64,000 nt of DNA from Heliopora coerulea (GCA_030142905.1 JASJOG010000204.1:368501-432500); one strand, 5' to 3'; shown: positions 23,540 to 35,897, counted from the stretch's first letter. The notes: a model not told the origin generated them from the sequence alone. Translations and numbers: made by a program.

Positions 23540-25407
23540 ATTTTGTTGTGCAAAGTTTTCCTTCAGAAAAATAAATGCCTCTCCACAATCAGTAGGTTTT
23601 ACTAATTCTGTGTTCGCAAGTCTTTGACATTCTTCTCTGAATTCTTTTGAAAGAAAATCATCAGCAACATCAAGCACACAAGACTGGACTGCTGCTTCCT
23701 TCAGTCACAGGAAAACCTTCATATTCACAAGAATAGAAAAACTTATTATTCATTGTAGTTGGCATAATAGTGCAATTAATTAGCATGTCTACTCTCACAA
23801 AATAAATAGTACACTGTGGCTAAGAATTATGAAAGTCATGTTAGTGAATTGTAAATCTTAAAGCTTTGACTATTTACCCTTAAGTTTTAGTTTAGATATG
23901 GTATTTGTATGTTTGAAACCAGTAAATTATGTCTGTAAATTCAACAAGTTTTTTACTGTAATTGCATTTGCATGTTAAGAAAGGCTTAAAATGCTGTACA
24001 TTATTTGTAGGCTGCATGGGCTTAAGAACAGAATATTTTATAGTGCATATACTGTGCATACCACAATCTTGTAGACCATACTGTTCTGGAAAACTGTAAA
24101 TGTGGTTTGGAACTCCGTCTGGCAGAATAGTATCTTTCTGGGCCCTTATTCTGTGTGAGTTCCAGACTGTATCCTTGAACATATCGATTTCTTTTTGGAC
24201 CAATGGCACCATGATGTAAGCAATTAGCATCCTATTTGTAAAAGAATTGAGGTACATATTATTTTGTGATTTAGAGTTTGTAAATTTGGAGCAACTGATT
24301 TCTCATATAAGAAATCCTTTTTTATATTGTTGGTTTTTTATGAAGATAACTTGGATAACAATACCGATCTGCTTCATCATGTGGGTCGTAGTGAGTCTGA
24401 TCCTTCAACCACTTCAATTGATCCTTGAAAAATTTCTCCAGCCAATCGTGTAACTCTCTCCACCAGCGCTCAATCTGCAGTATTAAAATATTGGAATTAT
24501 GTGATATTACGTATAGTGAGTTTGCTGGAATACTTTGTACATATTTTTTACTTGTTTTTTCTTTCCTGGTTTTCTTTTTTTTAATATCATATATTTGTAA
24601 CTTTTCTGACTATTTAATTAAATTAGCATCTTTTTAATTTACATAATTCTGAAATAAAATTATGCAAATGAAATAAACGGCTTCTACTATTTCTTACTTG
24701 GTTTGAAGTTGAAGGGCCATATAATACTGTATCCACAGGATCCACACCATCATTGTGATGTCTGCGTAGGAAAGCATGAATAGTGGCCATCGTGCCTGTT
24801 TCTGTCCCTTTGTCTACTCTTATCATTGCGGCCAGAATTCGATTTTCCTAAAGGTGTTCGATATACCAGCGGCCTATCAGTTGTGAATCGCAATTGTTTG
24901 TCCACGCTCTTAACTATAGGATCTTTCTGCTCACGGTATCCAAGCATCCGTAGATGGCAATAGGAAACGTAGAATTTTGGTATCCCATGAGTTTATCGTG
25001 ACCATCGAGCGAATGTATCCAATTTGGTCCCTTGGATGAAAAATTACCTTTTCTTTTCACTTTTTTTGCGCCTACACAACCTCGAGCAGCCAGTCCGTCT
25101 GGGTCACAGTCATACATCAAGTCGTACACTTTATCTCGGGTAATGAACAGAACAACTTGCCATGACCTTCTAATTCCGTTTTTACTGCCTCTTTAGCTTC
25201 ATTAATACCGACAAGGTTGTCGTTATAGTAAATTTTAAAATGGCCTAAACGTCTGTCTAGTGTTCGAATGCTCCAAGGATATTGAAGAAAATCACGACTT
25301 AAGAAATCTAATGCTTCTTTTCTGGTTAAACCTTGCTTTACATACGTTTCCATTGCCTGTTTCAAGAGATTATCTTTTGTCCAGCGTACGAATCTATTGT
25401 CAGCCAT
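23540..25407 (-). pseudogene. Integrase-type DDE transposase, spliced, frame-damaged
   Basis: The first ATG is at 25407 (MADNRFVRWTKDNLLKQ). An N-terminal HTH-like part (GLTRKEALDFLSRDF, SIRTLDRRLGHF) is followed by the catalytic core: D in HSLDGHDKLMGYQNS, D in IRVDKGTETGTMATIH and E in IERWWRELHDWLEKFF. A C-terminal part has IWNSHRIRAQKD-like sequence and DGVPNHIYSFPEQYGL. Introns are visible: after STSNQ a gtaagaaa donor with the acceptor near 24480, another after LHKKP-like sequence, and one after GLQDC. The likely last exon ends at 23540 (FIFLKENFAQQNH). Damage: a single-base shift near 25145, a stop near 24920 and a shift near 24850. The copy is dead. Confidence 0.7.
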
Positions 25408-25724
25408 GTTCTTGTCGTAAGTGTGATTATTTTTATTTCCCCGCTTACCCCCACCACTAATGCCATTGTCCAATTCTCGCTACTAGCCACAGCAAAGCAT
25501 GCTGGTATTGGAAGCGATCGGCCATGCAAGTTGTTTTCCTAACTTATTTTTCTTTCTTCAAAAAAATTCAAAGTATAAAATTAAAAAAAAATTCTAGTTT
25601 AATATGAAAATTTTAAGAAAGTTATATCTTTTTTATAATTTATTCTTTAGAGGGAAAAAAGTAAATGATTTAAAAGAAATTTTTACTGGCAGCCGTCGGC
25701 TATCATATATAATAGGGGATAAGA

Positions 25725-26096
25725 TGCTAGGGTTAGTTTGACGCTCTAGATAGGAAATGACTGAGACGAAGGCGAAACTTCCATTATGTTTGCAGCTAGT
25801 CCGTAGAAGTATTGGCCATGCGTCTCAAATTTGGTGCCCATAATCGGCCGAGTTTATTAGAAACACTGAGAAATTTCAAAGGCGAGCTATAAAATACATT
25901 TTAAATCTGGCCTTTCCTACCGATATTTCGTATTCTACAAGGCTCCATCAACTAGATCTAATGCCGATTACATATTGGCATGAGTATCTGGATGTGGTTT
26001 TACTTTACAAGATCTTAAATAATCTGGTGATTGTCCGGGAAAATATCACACCCATCGAAGTCCTGTCTAGAACTGCAAGACACTCAAGCACCGCGT
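25725..26096 (+). pseudogene. LINE reverse transcriptase C-terminal tail, part 1
   Basis: The frame reads SIGHASQIWCP, stop, SAEFIRNTEKFQRRAIKY, then YSTRLHQLDLMPITYWHEYL and LLYKILNN. This is the familiar end of CR1/L2/RTE-like LINE polymerases. It is interrupted after RTARHSS by Crypton copy C and resumes at about 28085. Confidence 0.65.
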
Positions 26097-26097
26097 T

Positions 26098-26191
26098 TCG
26101 AGCGGTGGGCGAGGGTACTAATCTCGACGTGCGTGGAGTCCTGTTACACGCGTGGTGACTAAGGAGAAAAATTTTCCCTTTGTGTATGTAT

Positions 26192-26236
<45 letters not shown>

Positions 26237-28093
26237 TATCCCTGGATTGCGGTCACTCAAAAATGCCGTGTGCAACCTCGGGGACTGGTATGTTGTTGAC
26301 CAAACCATACTTAGGTACCATATTGAAGCACATCGATTTCGTCTCGTTCTTTTTTTCCCTTCTATGGATCTCTTGCAAGTTGTTTACATTATTTGAACAC
26401 TGAAGCCAGTAAACGATTTAAGTTCGGCAAACGAAATGGCTTTCTTGGTGCCTGCGGCTGGTCTCGCTTTTGAGGGCCACCTCAGTAACTGGACAATTTG
26501 TGAGTTGAAAGAGCAGTTCTCAAAGTTAGCTCCTTGGAATATGCATTCTCCTACATATTGCATTCTCTTTCATACTCCATGATTGCTTAAATGTCTGGTC
26601 AATGGAATCTAAGATGCCGTTCAATACCACGAAATGTAAAGTGCTCTGAGTTTTGCCAACTGTTCACTTTTTGCAGCACTTTGTCTTGGTTCTTTCTGAT
26701 TTATATGAACAAAAGACGTTAGTGAACTCGCTTGCTGTCAGGAAATTTGCCAAGCGACTAAGTATATTAAAACGATATTTTTCGCTGAAGTTGAATAGAT
26801 GCCGATTTGTATAAATCTTGAGACTTTTCACGTTCTGATAACCACTTACCTGAGCTACACAATCACAGGTACGCCTGAATCGAGTAGCTTTGAAATACAA
26901 GTTCTGCGAACGGAACTGTCTGAGCAGCTTTCATAAGTAGCTTCCCGACTTCATTCTTCCCTAAAGGAGACTTCTTGTACCAAATATTATAGCCTGGATT
27001 TTGCTGGTGTTTATTGGTAATATAGAATGAAGATTCTGGCTCATTCATTTCTGTAGGACGATTACTTTTGAGCATTTTACAGTATTTAACCGGACAGCGT
27101 TCATGGTCAATTGTTTGAGAAGTGGGATAGCACACTCATCGTCCAGAAGAGTTGTCCAGGCCATCACAGTCTTTGGATCATTTCTCCGCTTTCCACACAA
27201 AGATTTCATCGCCTCAATCAGGATTTTTTCCCTATGAAATGTCGCCCCACTGAAGACGTAAGGATGTAGTTTTGAGTCGAAACAAAAATGCAAGGTAAAC
27301 AGCCACCAGGGAACTCACTGCAAAGCTACGTGATTTTGGTCACCAAATTATCCTTCGGCAAAACAGTTGTCCGCTTCAGTCTTTCTCACTTCAAGAGTGA
27401 TAAGTGCATGATGAGCTTTACAGTATTCGACCAGTAATGCTTTCATCAGGATTTTAAAACCTCTCAAGAAACTTTAAAGTTGTCTTTGTGTAAATTTCCC
27501 GTTGAACTTTTGTATCGAGGTGCCACTGAATGCTTAGTTGAAAATAAGCAAGAGTTGCAGGTTTGTTCGCCATTTTTCTTTTTTATTGATGTTTTACCGT
27601 GGAAAAAGTACGTGTTTTACTTCCCTCTTCTCGTTATTCTTTCGACAAAACTCGCACTAGGTTTACTTGTCGTATTTTGTTTTATGTTTTGTATTTTCCG
27701 ATTTTTGGTCAGCGATAAAAATGCAGAATTCGTTCATGTTTTCTTTGTTTATTTGGCCACAACTCAATCAGGGTATTGATCCTATCATTCATTGGAATGG
27801 ATCTCTTAGCATTAGGTTATGCTCACGGAACGTTTTGTTTTACTAAAACAAAATTTGAATTTTAGACGTAAATATGACGATAAGCAGTTTAAATATAAAA
27901 TAATTTCCAATTTTGATTGTTGTTAATTAGTGGCCAAATTGTGAGTGTTTTTTTTATTGCATTCACTCTTCTAGTTATAGTAAGGACAACTTGTCTCTGA
28001 CAATTTTGAAAAATTATCAGTCTTACTCGGATTCTCGAGAGGTATATTGGAAGGGTGGGCGAGGGTTTGTTGTGTGCACGTATGTCTAGTAAC
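26098..28093 (-). mobile_element. Crypton-like element, copy C
   Basis: This is the most complete of the three copies. Its left end (complement of 28064-28093) is ctagacatacgtgcacacaa and its right end (complement of about 26098-26135) is cacgtcgagattagtaccct. The recombinase relic lies at 26664-27780: KNMNEF-type N terminus, SGATFHREKILIEAMKS, then CPVKYCKMLKSNRPTEMN, ESSFYITNKHQQNPG, KSPLGKNEVGKL and VSGYQNVKSLKIY. The last holds the H-to-Y changed SGH box and the likely nucleophile tyrosine. Stops and shifts show it is inactive. It splits a LINE tail. The 13-mer accctcgcccacc occurs near both ends in the same orientation. Confidence 0.65.
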
Positions 28094-28240
28094 CTATATA
28101 CTTTTAAGAAAAAACTTAAGGCGTATTATATGCGTGCATTATGCAATGTTTTTAGTAGTTATGACCCTAGAACATGGAAATCTGTTTGCGTCACATGCAA
28201 ACAAACTAGGTCCTTAGATGTTTTTTTGCCCTGTTGTTAA
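28085..28240 (+). pseudogene. LINE reverse transcriptase C-terminal tail, part 2
   Basis: The frame continues SSNLYTFKKKLKAYYM, then YDPRTWKSVC and CKQTRSLDVFLPCC, stop at 28238-28240. It completes the LINE tail broken at 26096, with part of the original sequence missing between the pieces. Confidence 0.6.
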
Positions 28241-31200
28241 AATTCTAGTTTAATTATTTTTAATACTAAATATTTAACCATTGTATTTAATCTTCATTAT
28301 AGGGACCGTCGTAACTGGAGCAATCTGTGACGGCTACCCTTGCCTTCATTTTTAGTTGTTTTTTATATTAGGCAGAAGTTTAATATATCATAAATCAACT
28401 TGGACGCCATGTTAACTGTGTAAGTAAGCGCAGACGTATTGGATCCTGAGTACTAGAATTTCTAATCTTGGCTTGCGAGTTGTCCCTACCTGGTGTGTTT
28501 ATAAGCCGGAAAAAGTAATCGGGTAACCTTATGGCTTTGATAGGTAACCCCAGCACTAGGGTCACCCAAGACTGCTTATAAAAGCAACACAAGAAAACAA
28601 AGACACTCGGATCACCCAGGCGTTAGGATAACCTTCCTGCCCGGATGACCCTGGCCCTTATAAACAGGCCCTTACTCTTTTTAAAGGAGATCATTTCGTT
28701 CTTGCTTTCGTATTTAGCCAATGAAAACTTATAGATGTTAAATCACTCAAAACTAAGCAACTTCGGACAGTTGCATTCAAACCAAAAAATAAAAAACGAA
28801 AGAAAAAAAGAACTAGGCAGATATCTTTCAATCCGGACCTCAGTCTCACCAACTTTGCACACGCCATACTTAAGGGAATGGAATCCACGTATTGTACCTA
28901 CATTCAAACCTAGATATGGGCTGCAAAATTTTTTGTCGCCACTTAAGTAATTGAATCTCCTATACGAGGATCAGGCTTATTAATTCCTTTGAAAAGTCTT
29001 TTGAAAGTAAATAAAGTAGGATTGATTACTAACGGCAAAATCATCATAAACATCAGCCTTATATAACCTAAGTACTTTATGTTAGTGGTCTAGTCAAGGG
29101 GGAAGGGGGGGGGGAGGTTATAATTCCTCTTAACTGCAACGAACTTGTGTTTCCAAGCCAATAATCAATCATTATGTAGTATGACAATTCGCCAGCTTCT
29201 ATTTGTGAATTTCAAACGACTTTCAGCGTCGTGATAAATAGTCAAAATGTATTATCTTAATTGCTGAATTGAGAATGGTCGGACAAAAAAATTCTTGGAG
29301 GCCATTACAGCGATCTATATTACTTGCAATTTAGTAAGCGGTATTACTGGCATTCATAATGGCAAATCTTTACCAAAATTACCATTTTTTTTCTGCAGCG
29401 AAACATTCTCTCTAGTGGTGTTTGATTATGTTACCGTAAATTCTATTTACCCGTGAATGTTCCCAGGAGGCTAATGCGTCTAGTTCTACTTTACTAGGCC
29501 TAAACTAAGTACTTCCTAACCACAAGAACGTTTCCAGTCATGTATTTTCGTAATTTTTGTTGATTAAATAACCGAATATGAAATACGGAAATAAATCTTC
29601 ATAAAAATCCAGACACTCAAGTTGAACCCAGGAACCCAAATTAGATCCTGTCTTTTGAAATTCAGTAAAATACCTGGATGCAGGAGCAGCAGAATTGTCC
29701 ATGTTGCTATAAAATACCTGGAGTGAAGCTAAACATACGAAGTGATCATAATCTATTGGTGTCTTCTTGGAATTTCAGTAAATAGAAGTAAAGTAGACTA
29801 ACGAATGGCTTTAAGGCATGATCGCGAGCCTAATTCTCGTTTGCCATTACGCTCAGATAACTCACTTATGTGATAAACTAGTACATAAGAAGGCAGCACA
29901 TTTTTTGGGTGTTGAAAATTTCTAACGGCAAAAGTTACGTGACATTGAAAACTCCACCCAGGAAAATTCCTGGCAACGTGCCTGGATTATGTACGATACT
30001 GTTAAAGTAAATTCATAGTTTTCGCCCATCGAAAAAGGGGGTCTATTTTTAATTTGAACGTGTAAAAGCTAAAGGAGGTTATGTTTTACAAAACGTGGTT
30101 GATGTAGGAAACTATCAACTTGGGAGCGGGGAGGGTGCAGCTACAAGTTTTTCCCGATGGTTAATTCGGAACTCACTGTCACAGCAGGCATAAAACAGTG
30201 TATGTAGTATTTATAGTACTTCATTATGTTGAATGTAATTAACAACGATTATTCATTGAAGGCAATCAGCTAATATGCCAAACCCTAAAATTATATACAG
30301 TGCCAACAATAAATAAAATTAAAGAAGTGAAAAATATTGAGACGCAAGGCTTAAAAATAAAAAACCAAAACAAACACCAAAAACATCAATGCTCAACCAA
30401 ATCAAAATAATCAGCCAAAGTAGCATACATTACTTAACTTATGATTAAATAATTAAGAAATTTGAAATGATTTGAACGAAATTAAAAAATACCCCAGAAG
30501 CCCGGACAGTTTACAATTATTATTTCTCACTCTGCTTTTTCATAATAAGTTCACCAAGTTTTAAACCAATTGAATATTTATGTTTAAGATGCTCATCAAT
30601 TATGCAAAGTTACTGTACCATGTTAATGATTGCTTAAAGTTTAATTTCCTTCGATTCGAACGAGGGAGATCTGTTTGATATCAGAAAATTTCGTTTTTTC
30701 CTTCACGGCAAAGGCAATTTGAATTTAAAAACCCAATATTCGTAAGCTTGGATTTCTTTAAACAATAGACAAACTACTTTCATCAGGTATCGAGAAGGAA
30801 TACTCGCCAGAAAAAGGCCAATTTTATTGCTAGTGTTATTTTGAAGGAAGTTTTATTACCACATTGAAAGGAATAAGAGGCTTAGCTAAATTCTGAACGC
30901 TAAGATAATAATGAAATGGTATATTGTGGTATCTTGAAAGAAGAATGTTCCGGAACAAATCAGCATCTTTTTATAATAATTATCAACTTTGGCAGCATAA
31001 ACTGTGGCGAAATTTCAAGGCCATAATAAAGGAACCACCTCTTAAACGTTGTATCACTGCTCATATTTACTACCGTGGATGACAGTTTACGTTTTCCTTG
31101 TATATTTTCCTTCATGACCTCATTTGGTACATGTTTCCACCATCTATTTTGGACAGTCATCATGCTTGGACAACATTAAACTGGATGTCCCATTATTCGC

Positions 31201-31625
31201 CAATCCTAAGGGGTTGGAAGGGGAGACCTGAAACCCAAATTTTCAGCCTCAAATTAAGTTTCCTCAAAATTTGAGATTATCTTGTATGTCACTAGCACAA
31301 TTACTTTCAATAGTTTGTTTTCTAACAACGCTACATCATTTAATACCTGGTTAACGGATTCATTCGATTCATTATACATATGGAGTGTTTTAGGAGTGTT
31401 TTATCGGGATTTAAAACACGAGGCGATAACCAAGTGTTTTAGATCTGATAAAGCACGTACTGCAAGTTTTTGAAATGTCTTATGAAATTCACCACCTAAT
31501 ACGCTATATCGCGACGAAAGTTTGGAAATTTATCTTCCTTAAGCCGAAAAAAATTGAACTTCTTCTTCACGTATAAAGACACATGTATCTTTATCACATA
31601 TATATACATACATACATACATATAA
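28241..31625. other. No supported gene; LINE 3' UTR, then intergenic
   Basis: The first ~100 bases look like the LINE 3' UTR. At 28480-28670 the pieces gggtaac and gggtcaccc recur, a small unclassified repeat. A poly-G run lies at 29100-29117. The remainder is AT-rich without a convincing ORF or repeat end. Confidence 0.4.
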
Positions 31626-31950
31626 AAAGTCGAGGTATAGGGCACTCGATATTTCCTTCAAGTATTTGTCAACTTATAATAAAGCATTCGAAGGAAAGGT
31701 GGTAATATATTTCTAAATATTCTCTTCACTGAATCGGTGTGCCCTCCTCATAATTAGCGAACTCGTGGCCATGCTCTTGGCAGCAGCCTCCGTAGCTCAG
31801 TTGGCAGAGCATCGCACTAGATTCGCGGGGTTGCGGGTTCGATTCCCAGCCGGAAGGCCAAAAGTTGTATTTTCGCAACAGGTCCCAGTTGGGTCGTAAA
31901 AAAAGTGGAGGTAAAGGGGCACTCGATATTTCCTTCAAGTATTTAACAAC
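31626..31950 (-). repeat. tRNA-derived SINE-like repeat
   Basis: At 31793-31865 the plus strand holds a tRNA-like head with A box TAGCTCAGTTGG and B box GGGTTCGATTCCC. Its anticodon loop is distorted, so it is not a working tRNA. A 45-base phrase with gggcactcgatatttccttc occurs on both sides (31628-31673 and 31905-31950), so a tandem or target duplication surrounds it. Confidence 0.55.
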
Positions 31951-32045
31951 GTATATATATATATAATATATAATTAATATAATGTAATATAATATATTAT
32001 ATAATATATTATATATATTATATTATCAATCCAAGTTCGTTCAGA

Positions 32046-32092
32046 ACTGCACTGATGAGCTGTAGTACAGCGAAACGTACGTCTAATATGGC
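32046..32092 (+). ncRNA. Hammerhead ribozyme motif, stem I broken
   Basis: ACTGCA is followed by an intact CTGATGA core, perfect stem II GCTGT/ACAGC, GAA, stem III AC/GT around GTAC, and the cleavage triplet GTC with the cut after 32083. The downstream strand reads TAATATGG and does not pair with ACTGCA. Comparison with the 8.5-kb copy suggests that the six-base stem I partner was deleted. Confidence 0.7.
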
Positions 32093-32266
32093 TCTATGGC
32101 CTCTTGGTTCATATTGAGCGCTGTACAGGATGAGTCATGCCGCTAGCGCATTTGCGCACTCTCACTAGTCTCTAGTTAGAGCGCTCTGGCATGGCTTAGA
32201 TGTACCACAAGCGTGGAACATTTGAGTTGCCTATATAATGTAGGCTTCTCCATCCTGCTCGTCAGC

Positions 32267-32430
<164 letters not shown>

Positions 32431-32487
32431 ATAAGTAAATTTCATCTTACTAAGTGTAGATGTTTTGTAAGCTTGGATATATATATA

Positions 32488-32704
32488 TGATGAAGTTTGT
32501 TCTCAAGTTTTGTCTCAGAAAATTTCTGAGTTCGTAATATATTATATATTACGAACCAGGTCTCTAATTAACATCATACTTGCCGTCCGAGACCCTATAG
32601 TCTAGTGGCAAAACAACCGCACCGGCAATCGGGAGACACGGGTTCGATTCCTGTTGGGGAACTCAGAAATTTTCTGAGATTAGTTTGAGAACAAACATTT
32701 CATC
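32488..32704 (+). repeat. tRNA-like fold-back element
   Basis: Inverted arms (gaagtttgttctcaagttt at the left, its complement ending near 32703) enclose a tRNA-like body at 32590-32660 with A box TAGTCTAGTGGC and B box GGTTCGATTCC. A small palindrome (gttcgtaatatattatatat at its left side) precedes it. It belongs to the same family as 8684-8838 and 10593-10771. Confidence 0.65.
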
Positions 32705-32712
32705 ATATACAT

Positions 32713-32786
32713 ATATGTATATACACATAGTCTGATAATATATATATATATATCTATCTATAGATATATATATATATATATATATA

Positions 32787-32822
<36 letters not shown>

Positions 32823-32841
32823 TATTATCAGACTATGTGTA
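32713..32841. repeat. Inverted repeat with TA-rich centre
   Basis: tacacatagtctgataat at the left is matched by its complement attatcagactatgtgta at the right. About 90 bases of TA and CTAT repeats lie between. It could extrude a cruciform. Confidence 0.75.
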
Positions 32842-33072
32842 GAATATCCATACACAACATTACGTAGGAGTAACGTTCAGACGTCGATCATTCACAAAAA
32901 ATAACTTGTAAACTCCTTTAGAATAATCTCTCAGTAATTTGGAATAGCAAAGGGTTCGTCACAAAATAGTGCATACCATTCAGATTTGTGTTTGGAGAAT
33001 TGCAACACAATTATCAAAGCTGCCAATGAAAAACAAGTTGCCAAAAGTTTGAAAGAAGCTTAATTTACTTAC

Positions 33073-34171
33073 CTCCCTTTGACAATTCTTCGAAAAATTT
33101 AACAAGTGTTTTCTCTTCCCTATTTAGATGATCCTTTCCAGAATCTTTTGCTTGAACGTTGTGACCAGAAATTTGCACTTTCTTCTCCGGTTTGGCAAAG
33201 CAGGCGTTAAGCGTAATTAGACCAAGATTATCACCACTTCTTCTCAGGAGTATTTGGCAAGCGTCATACAAATTTTTGGGTTGCAAAAGACCATTTGGCA
33301 GACGCGTAAAATCATCAACAATTTCAAGGTCGTGGCCAGCTTTTCCATAATCATTCTCTAGTGTAATTACAGGGGCAGTAACCTTCAGAGCTTGGAATAT
33401 GATACCTCGGACAATCGTTTTCGTTTCCTCCATTTTCTTGTTCCATATGGTAACGTTCTTGTACGGAACAGAACAGCAGAATGATAAAATAGCAACAACG
33501 TTTGGGCAATGATGGTCAACTAACCCCAGTTGCTTTAGGCATCTCAAAGACTTTGAAAGACTGCTGTTACGACCTTTGATTCTGTTATCCGTGGCCTTTA
33601 CGAGCAAAAAAATTAGATTCGGGTAACATCCGGCCAGCTTTGGGTGGGTTTTGTAAAATTTCTTGATGGAATAAAAATTACATGCATCTTGCTTGTACCC
33701 ATCTGTATCGTTAAATCCGGGAGTGTCCACGATACCAATCTGAAGATCTGTTACTTCATAATCTGGGTCATCAGTGGAGAGGATAAATTCACTTGTGATT
33801 CTTGTTTCTGATTCGGTACTGTTTGTAGGAACAAGTTGAGATCCTTCGCTTGTGTTGAAAAGGTGGTTGACAGTAGAAGACTTTCCAAAACCGGTATTTC
33901 CAACCAACATAATTGAGACATGATTGATAGCACGTTTAATACCTCTGGAGTCATTTATGAAGGACAGAAGTTTAGCTCTTGGCCCTTCAAAGCTAGGATT
34001 AGAGTCTAAGAGACCAAGAGAATTGGCTTCCTCTAGTAACTCATGTTGTGAACGTGGCAATCCCTTCATTCTGGCGTTTCGATTTTCTGTTCTTTCGGGG
34101 TTCTGTTCTGTGTCGGCATTATAGTAACTCATTGAAGATATACAATACCTCCTTTTCCAGGAATTACGATC
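33073..34171 (-). CDS. AIG1/GIMAP-like GTPase exon
   Basis: The exon starts after an acceptor (ttattccacag) at 34172, has a short leader, and begins at ATG 34132. About 353 residues follow to a strong donor (GGGAG/gtaagt, phase 1) at 33072. Nucleotide-binding motifs: P loop GNTGFGKSS (78-86), switch/G3 DTPGF (136-140), and a T-rich G2 region SESETRITS (107-115). The segment after G3 (SIKKFY, then LIFLLVKATDNR) fits AIG1-type septin-like GTPases, which act in immune and membrane-surface signalling. The exon is open throughout. Reading through the donor gives only GGK and a stop, so the protein must continue in a further exon. The next same-strand exon with a matching phase in this window is the MACPF-Hint exon. 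Confidence 0.8.
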
Positions 34172-34839
34172 CTGTGGAATAAATTAAGACAATATTGCTA
34201 AGAGCAACGCTTTAGATTTAGCTAAAAAGACTATTTTTCTACAAGGTGCCAAAACTAAGCTTCATACTTATTCATCAGAGACGTTCATCTCAAAAAACAA
34301 AATTTGGTTCACCAAATCATCACCGTGACAGGAATTACTACATATTTGTTCACATTGCGTAGATTCGGGTATGAATGTTCGTGATTAAGTGCTGAGTACT
34401 CTTCGACCATTCAGGGATGATATGAGTCCAAGTATCGAGTATTCACAGGTTTGAGCTGTTGAATACTCAAGTACCAATCAGTACGGAGAACTCGAGTATT
34501 GAGTGATAGACTTTACTTACATTTTAAGTGCTTTTTATTCGTGGAAGTTATTACTGAACAACCTGAGCGGTTTTTAAACTGCGATGGTTTTGTGACATGG
34601 GCTCGATGAAACTAAGGCTCTCAGGTTGAAAATGTAACCAGAAAAGAATAGAAATAATTAGGATCAACCAATATATGGCTGCAATGTACAAATACGAAAC
34701 TGCTTGACCTTTTTCGACCATTTGAAAAGCATTACAACCAGCTATGATCATCAACCACCCCTCCCTCCACCCAAAAATTATTGTTAATACCATGCATCGC
34801 TTTAGAGAAAAATATTTCTAAAACACTTTTAATTGTTAG

Positions 34840-35100
34840 CTAGGGAATTACACTCTTCGAGTGAGAATGAGAGTAAATTCCACAACCTTGGTCCACTGTA
34901 AAGAAAACTATTCTTAAGACAGCACGTCTTTACCTTTGATAAGGCGAAATCCCTGGCTCCTAATGGATTATTATAGTCGATTACCTTATGTGGAAATGAA
35001 TCAATCAAATATTTTGGAACGAGTTTATATCACATCTTAAACATCGTTATTGCTTTATTGTATAGTCTTCGTTCAGCTAATGATGTTTATTCTAATTCTC
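34840..35100 (-). pseudogene. LINE C-terminal tail relic
   Basis: The minus frame reads AITMFKMWYKLVPKYLIDSF, then NNPLGARDF and NSFLYSGPRLWNLL, as at the end of LINE polymerases. It is short, with stops outside this stretch. Confidence 0.5.
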
Positions 35101-35410
35101 GGAGTAACTCATTCGAACGTTCAGTGTATATAGCACCTATACATGGATAGACAGATAGACACATTAGATTAGATTAGATTAGATAGATTTTATTTTGACA
35201 CGGTAGTTCTATCAGAAGTAAAAATTACATGAATTTCTAAATCTGTTCTACCTAGAAACCGTGTGTAAAAACTAACTATATTTACAATTTTTGATATATA
35301 AAGATATGCACACAATATTTACAGAGTATTTACAGCATGAGTAGTCTTAAGAATTGTTGTCAATGCAAAAGTTCTCGAACTTTCTTTTTAAATTTTGTGA
35401 GGTTTTCCTC

Positions 35411-35720
35411 TGCTTTTAATGAGTTAGATAGACAGATACATAGACAGTTACATAGACAGATTGATAGACAGATAGACAGACAGATAGGCAGATATACAGA
35501 TAGACAGATTGACAGACAGGTAGATAGGTAGACAGGTAGACAGATAGACCGACAGATAGAGAGAAAGACAGACTGATGGGAGACAGATAGATAAACAAAT
35601 AGACAAATAGATAGATATAGACAGATGGATAGTTTGATGGAAGGATGGATGGAGAGAAATGGATAGAGTAATAGAGGAATAGAGGGATAAAGGGATAGCG
35701 TAATAGAGGGATGGAGGGAT
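35411..35720. repeat. GACA/GATA-type degenerate microsatellite
   Basis: Long irregular runs of gatagacaga and related units. The long open frames across it are repeat artefacts. Confidence 0.9.
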
Positions 35721-35897
35721 AGAGGGATAGAGAGGTTGAAGGACAGAGGGGTAGACCGCGGGAAGTGTAGGCGGGTAAACGGTAGACCGGAAGATATGTA
35801 AAACAGAGTCGGTATGTCGGATAGTCGATCCAAATCCAGAAGCAGCCGACAACTTTAGCAAATAAAGGAAGAAACAAACTCCGAACAATAATGCCAT
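35448..35897 (-). CDS. Signal-peptide-like ORF start running into a microsatellite
   Basis: From ATG 35897 the protein begins MALLFGVCFFLYLLKLSAAS, a good signal peptide or membrane anchor, then GFGSTIRHTD and soon repeat-encoded sequence. The first 26 residues match the ORF at 56972 at protein level although codons differ, so this start was probably once under selection. The rest was probably replaced by repeat expansion. Confidence 0.35.
   Translation of the reverse strand: MALLFGVCFFLYLLKLSAASGFGSTIRHTDSVLHIFRSTVYPPTLPAVYPSVLQPLYPSIPPSLYYAIPLSLYSSITLSISLHPSFHQTIHLSISIYLSICLSICLPSVCLSLYLSVYLSTCLPIYLSVNLSICISAYLSVYLSINLSM

Larger units (their letters stand above)
22243..25707. mobile_element. 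3.5-kb DNA transposon with integrase-type transposase and ~230-bp TIRs
   Basis: Left arm 22243-22470 and right arm 25480-25707 are inverted copies that start TATGGTGGCCGACGG / TATGATAGCCGACGG and continue through gccagtaaaaatttctt to ccagcatgctttgctg. Between them are two divergent reading units: a minus-strand DDE integrase-type transposase and a plus-strand gene with a kinase-like loop. TAT ends and an rve-like transposase fit the IS3EU type described in eukaryotes, but that placement is inference. The flanking six bases (tagtat / tataat) do not form a clean target duplication. Confidence 0.75.

Noticed and set aside
31793..31865. Functional tRNA gene
   Set aside because: A and B boxes are good, but the anticodon stem-loop and acceptor stem do not fold correctly and the surroundings look like a SINE.
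32590..32660. Functional tRNA gene
   Set aside because: The anticodon arm has only three pairs with a ten-base loop, and the body is enclosed by repeat arms with sister copies.
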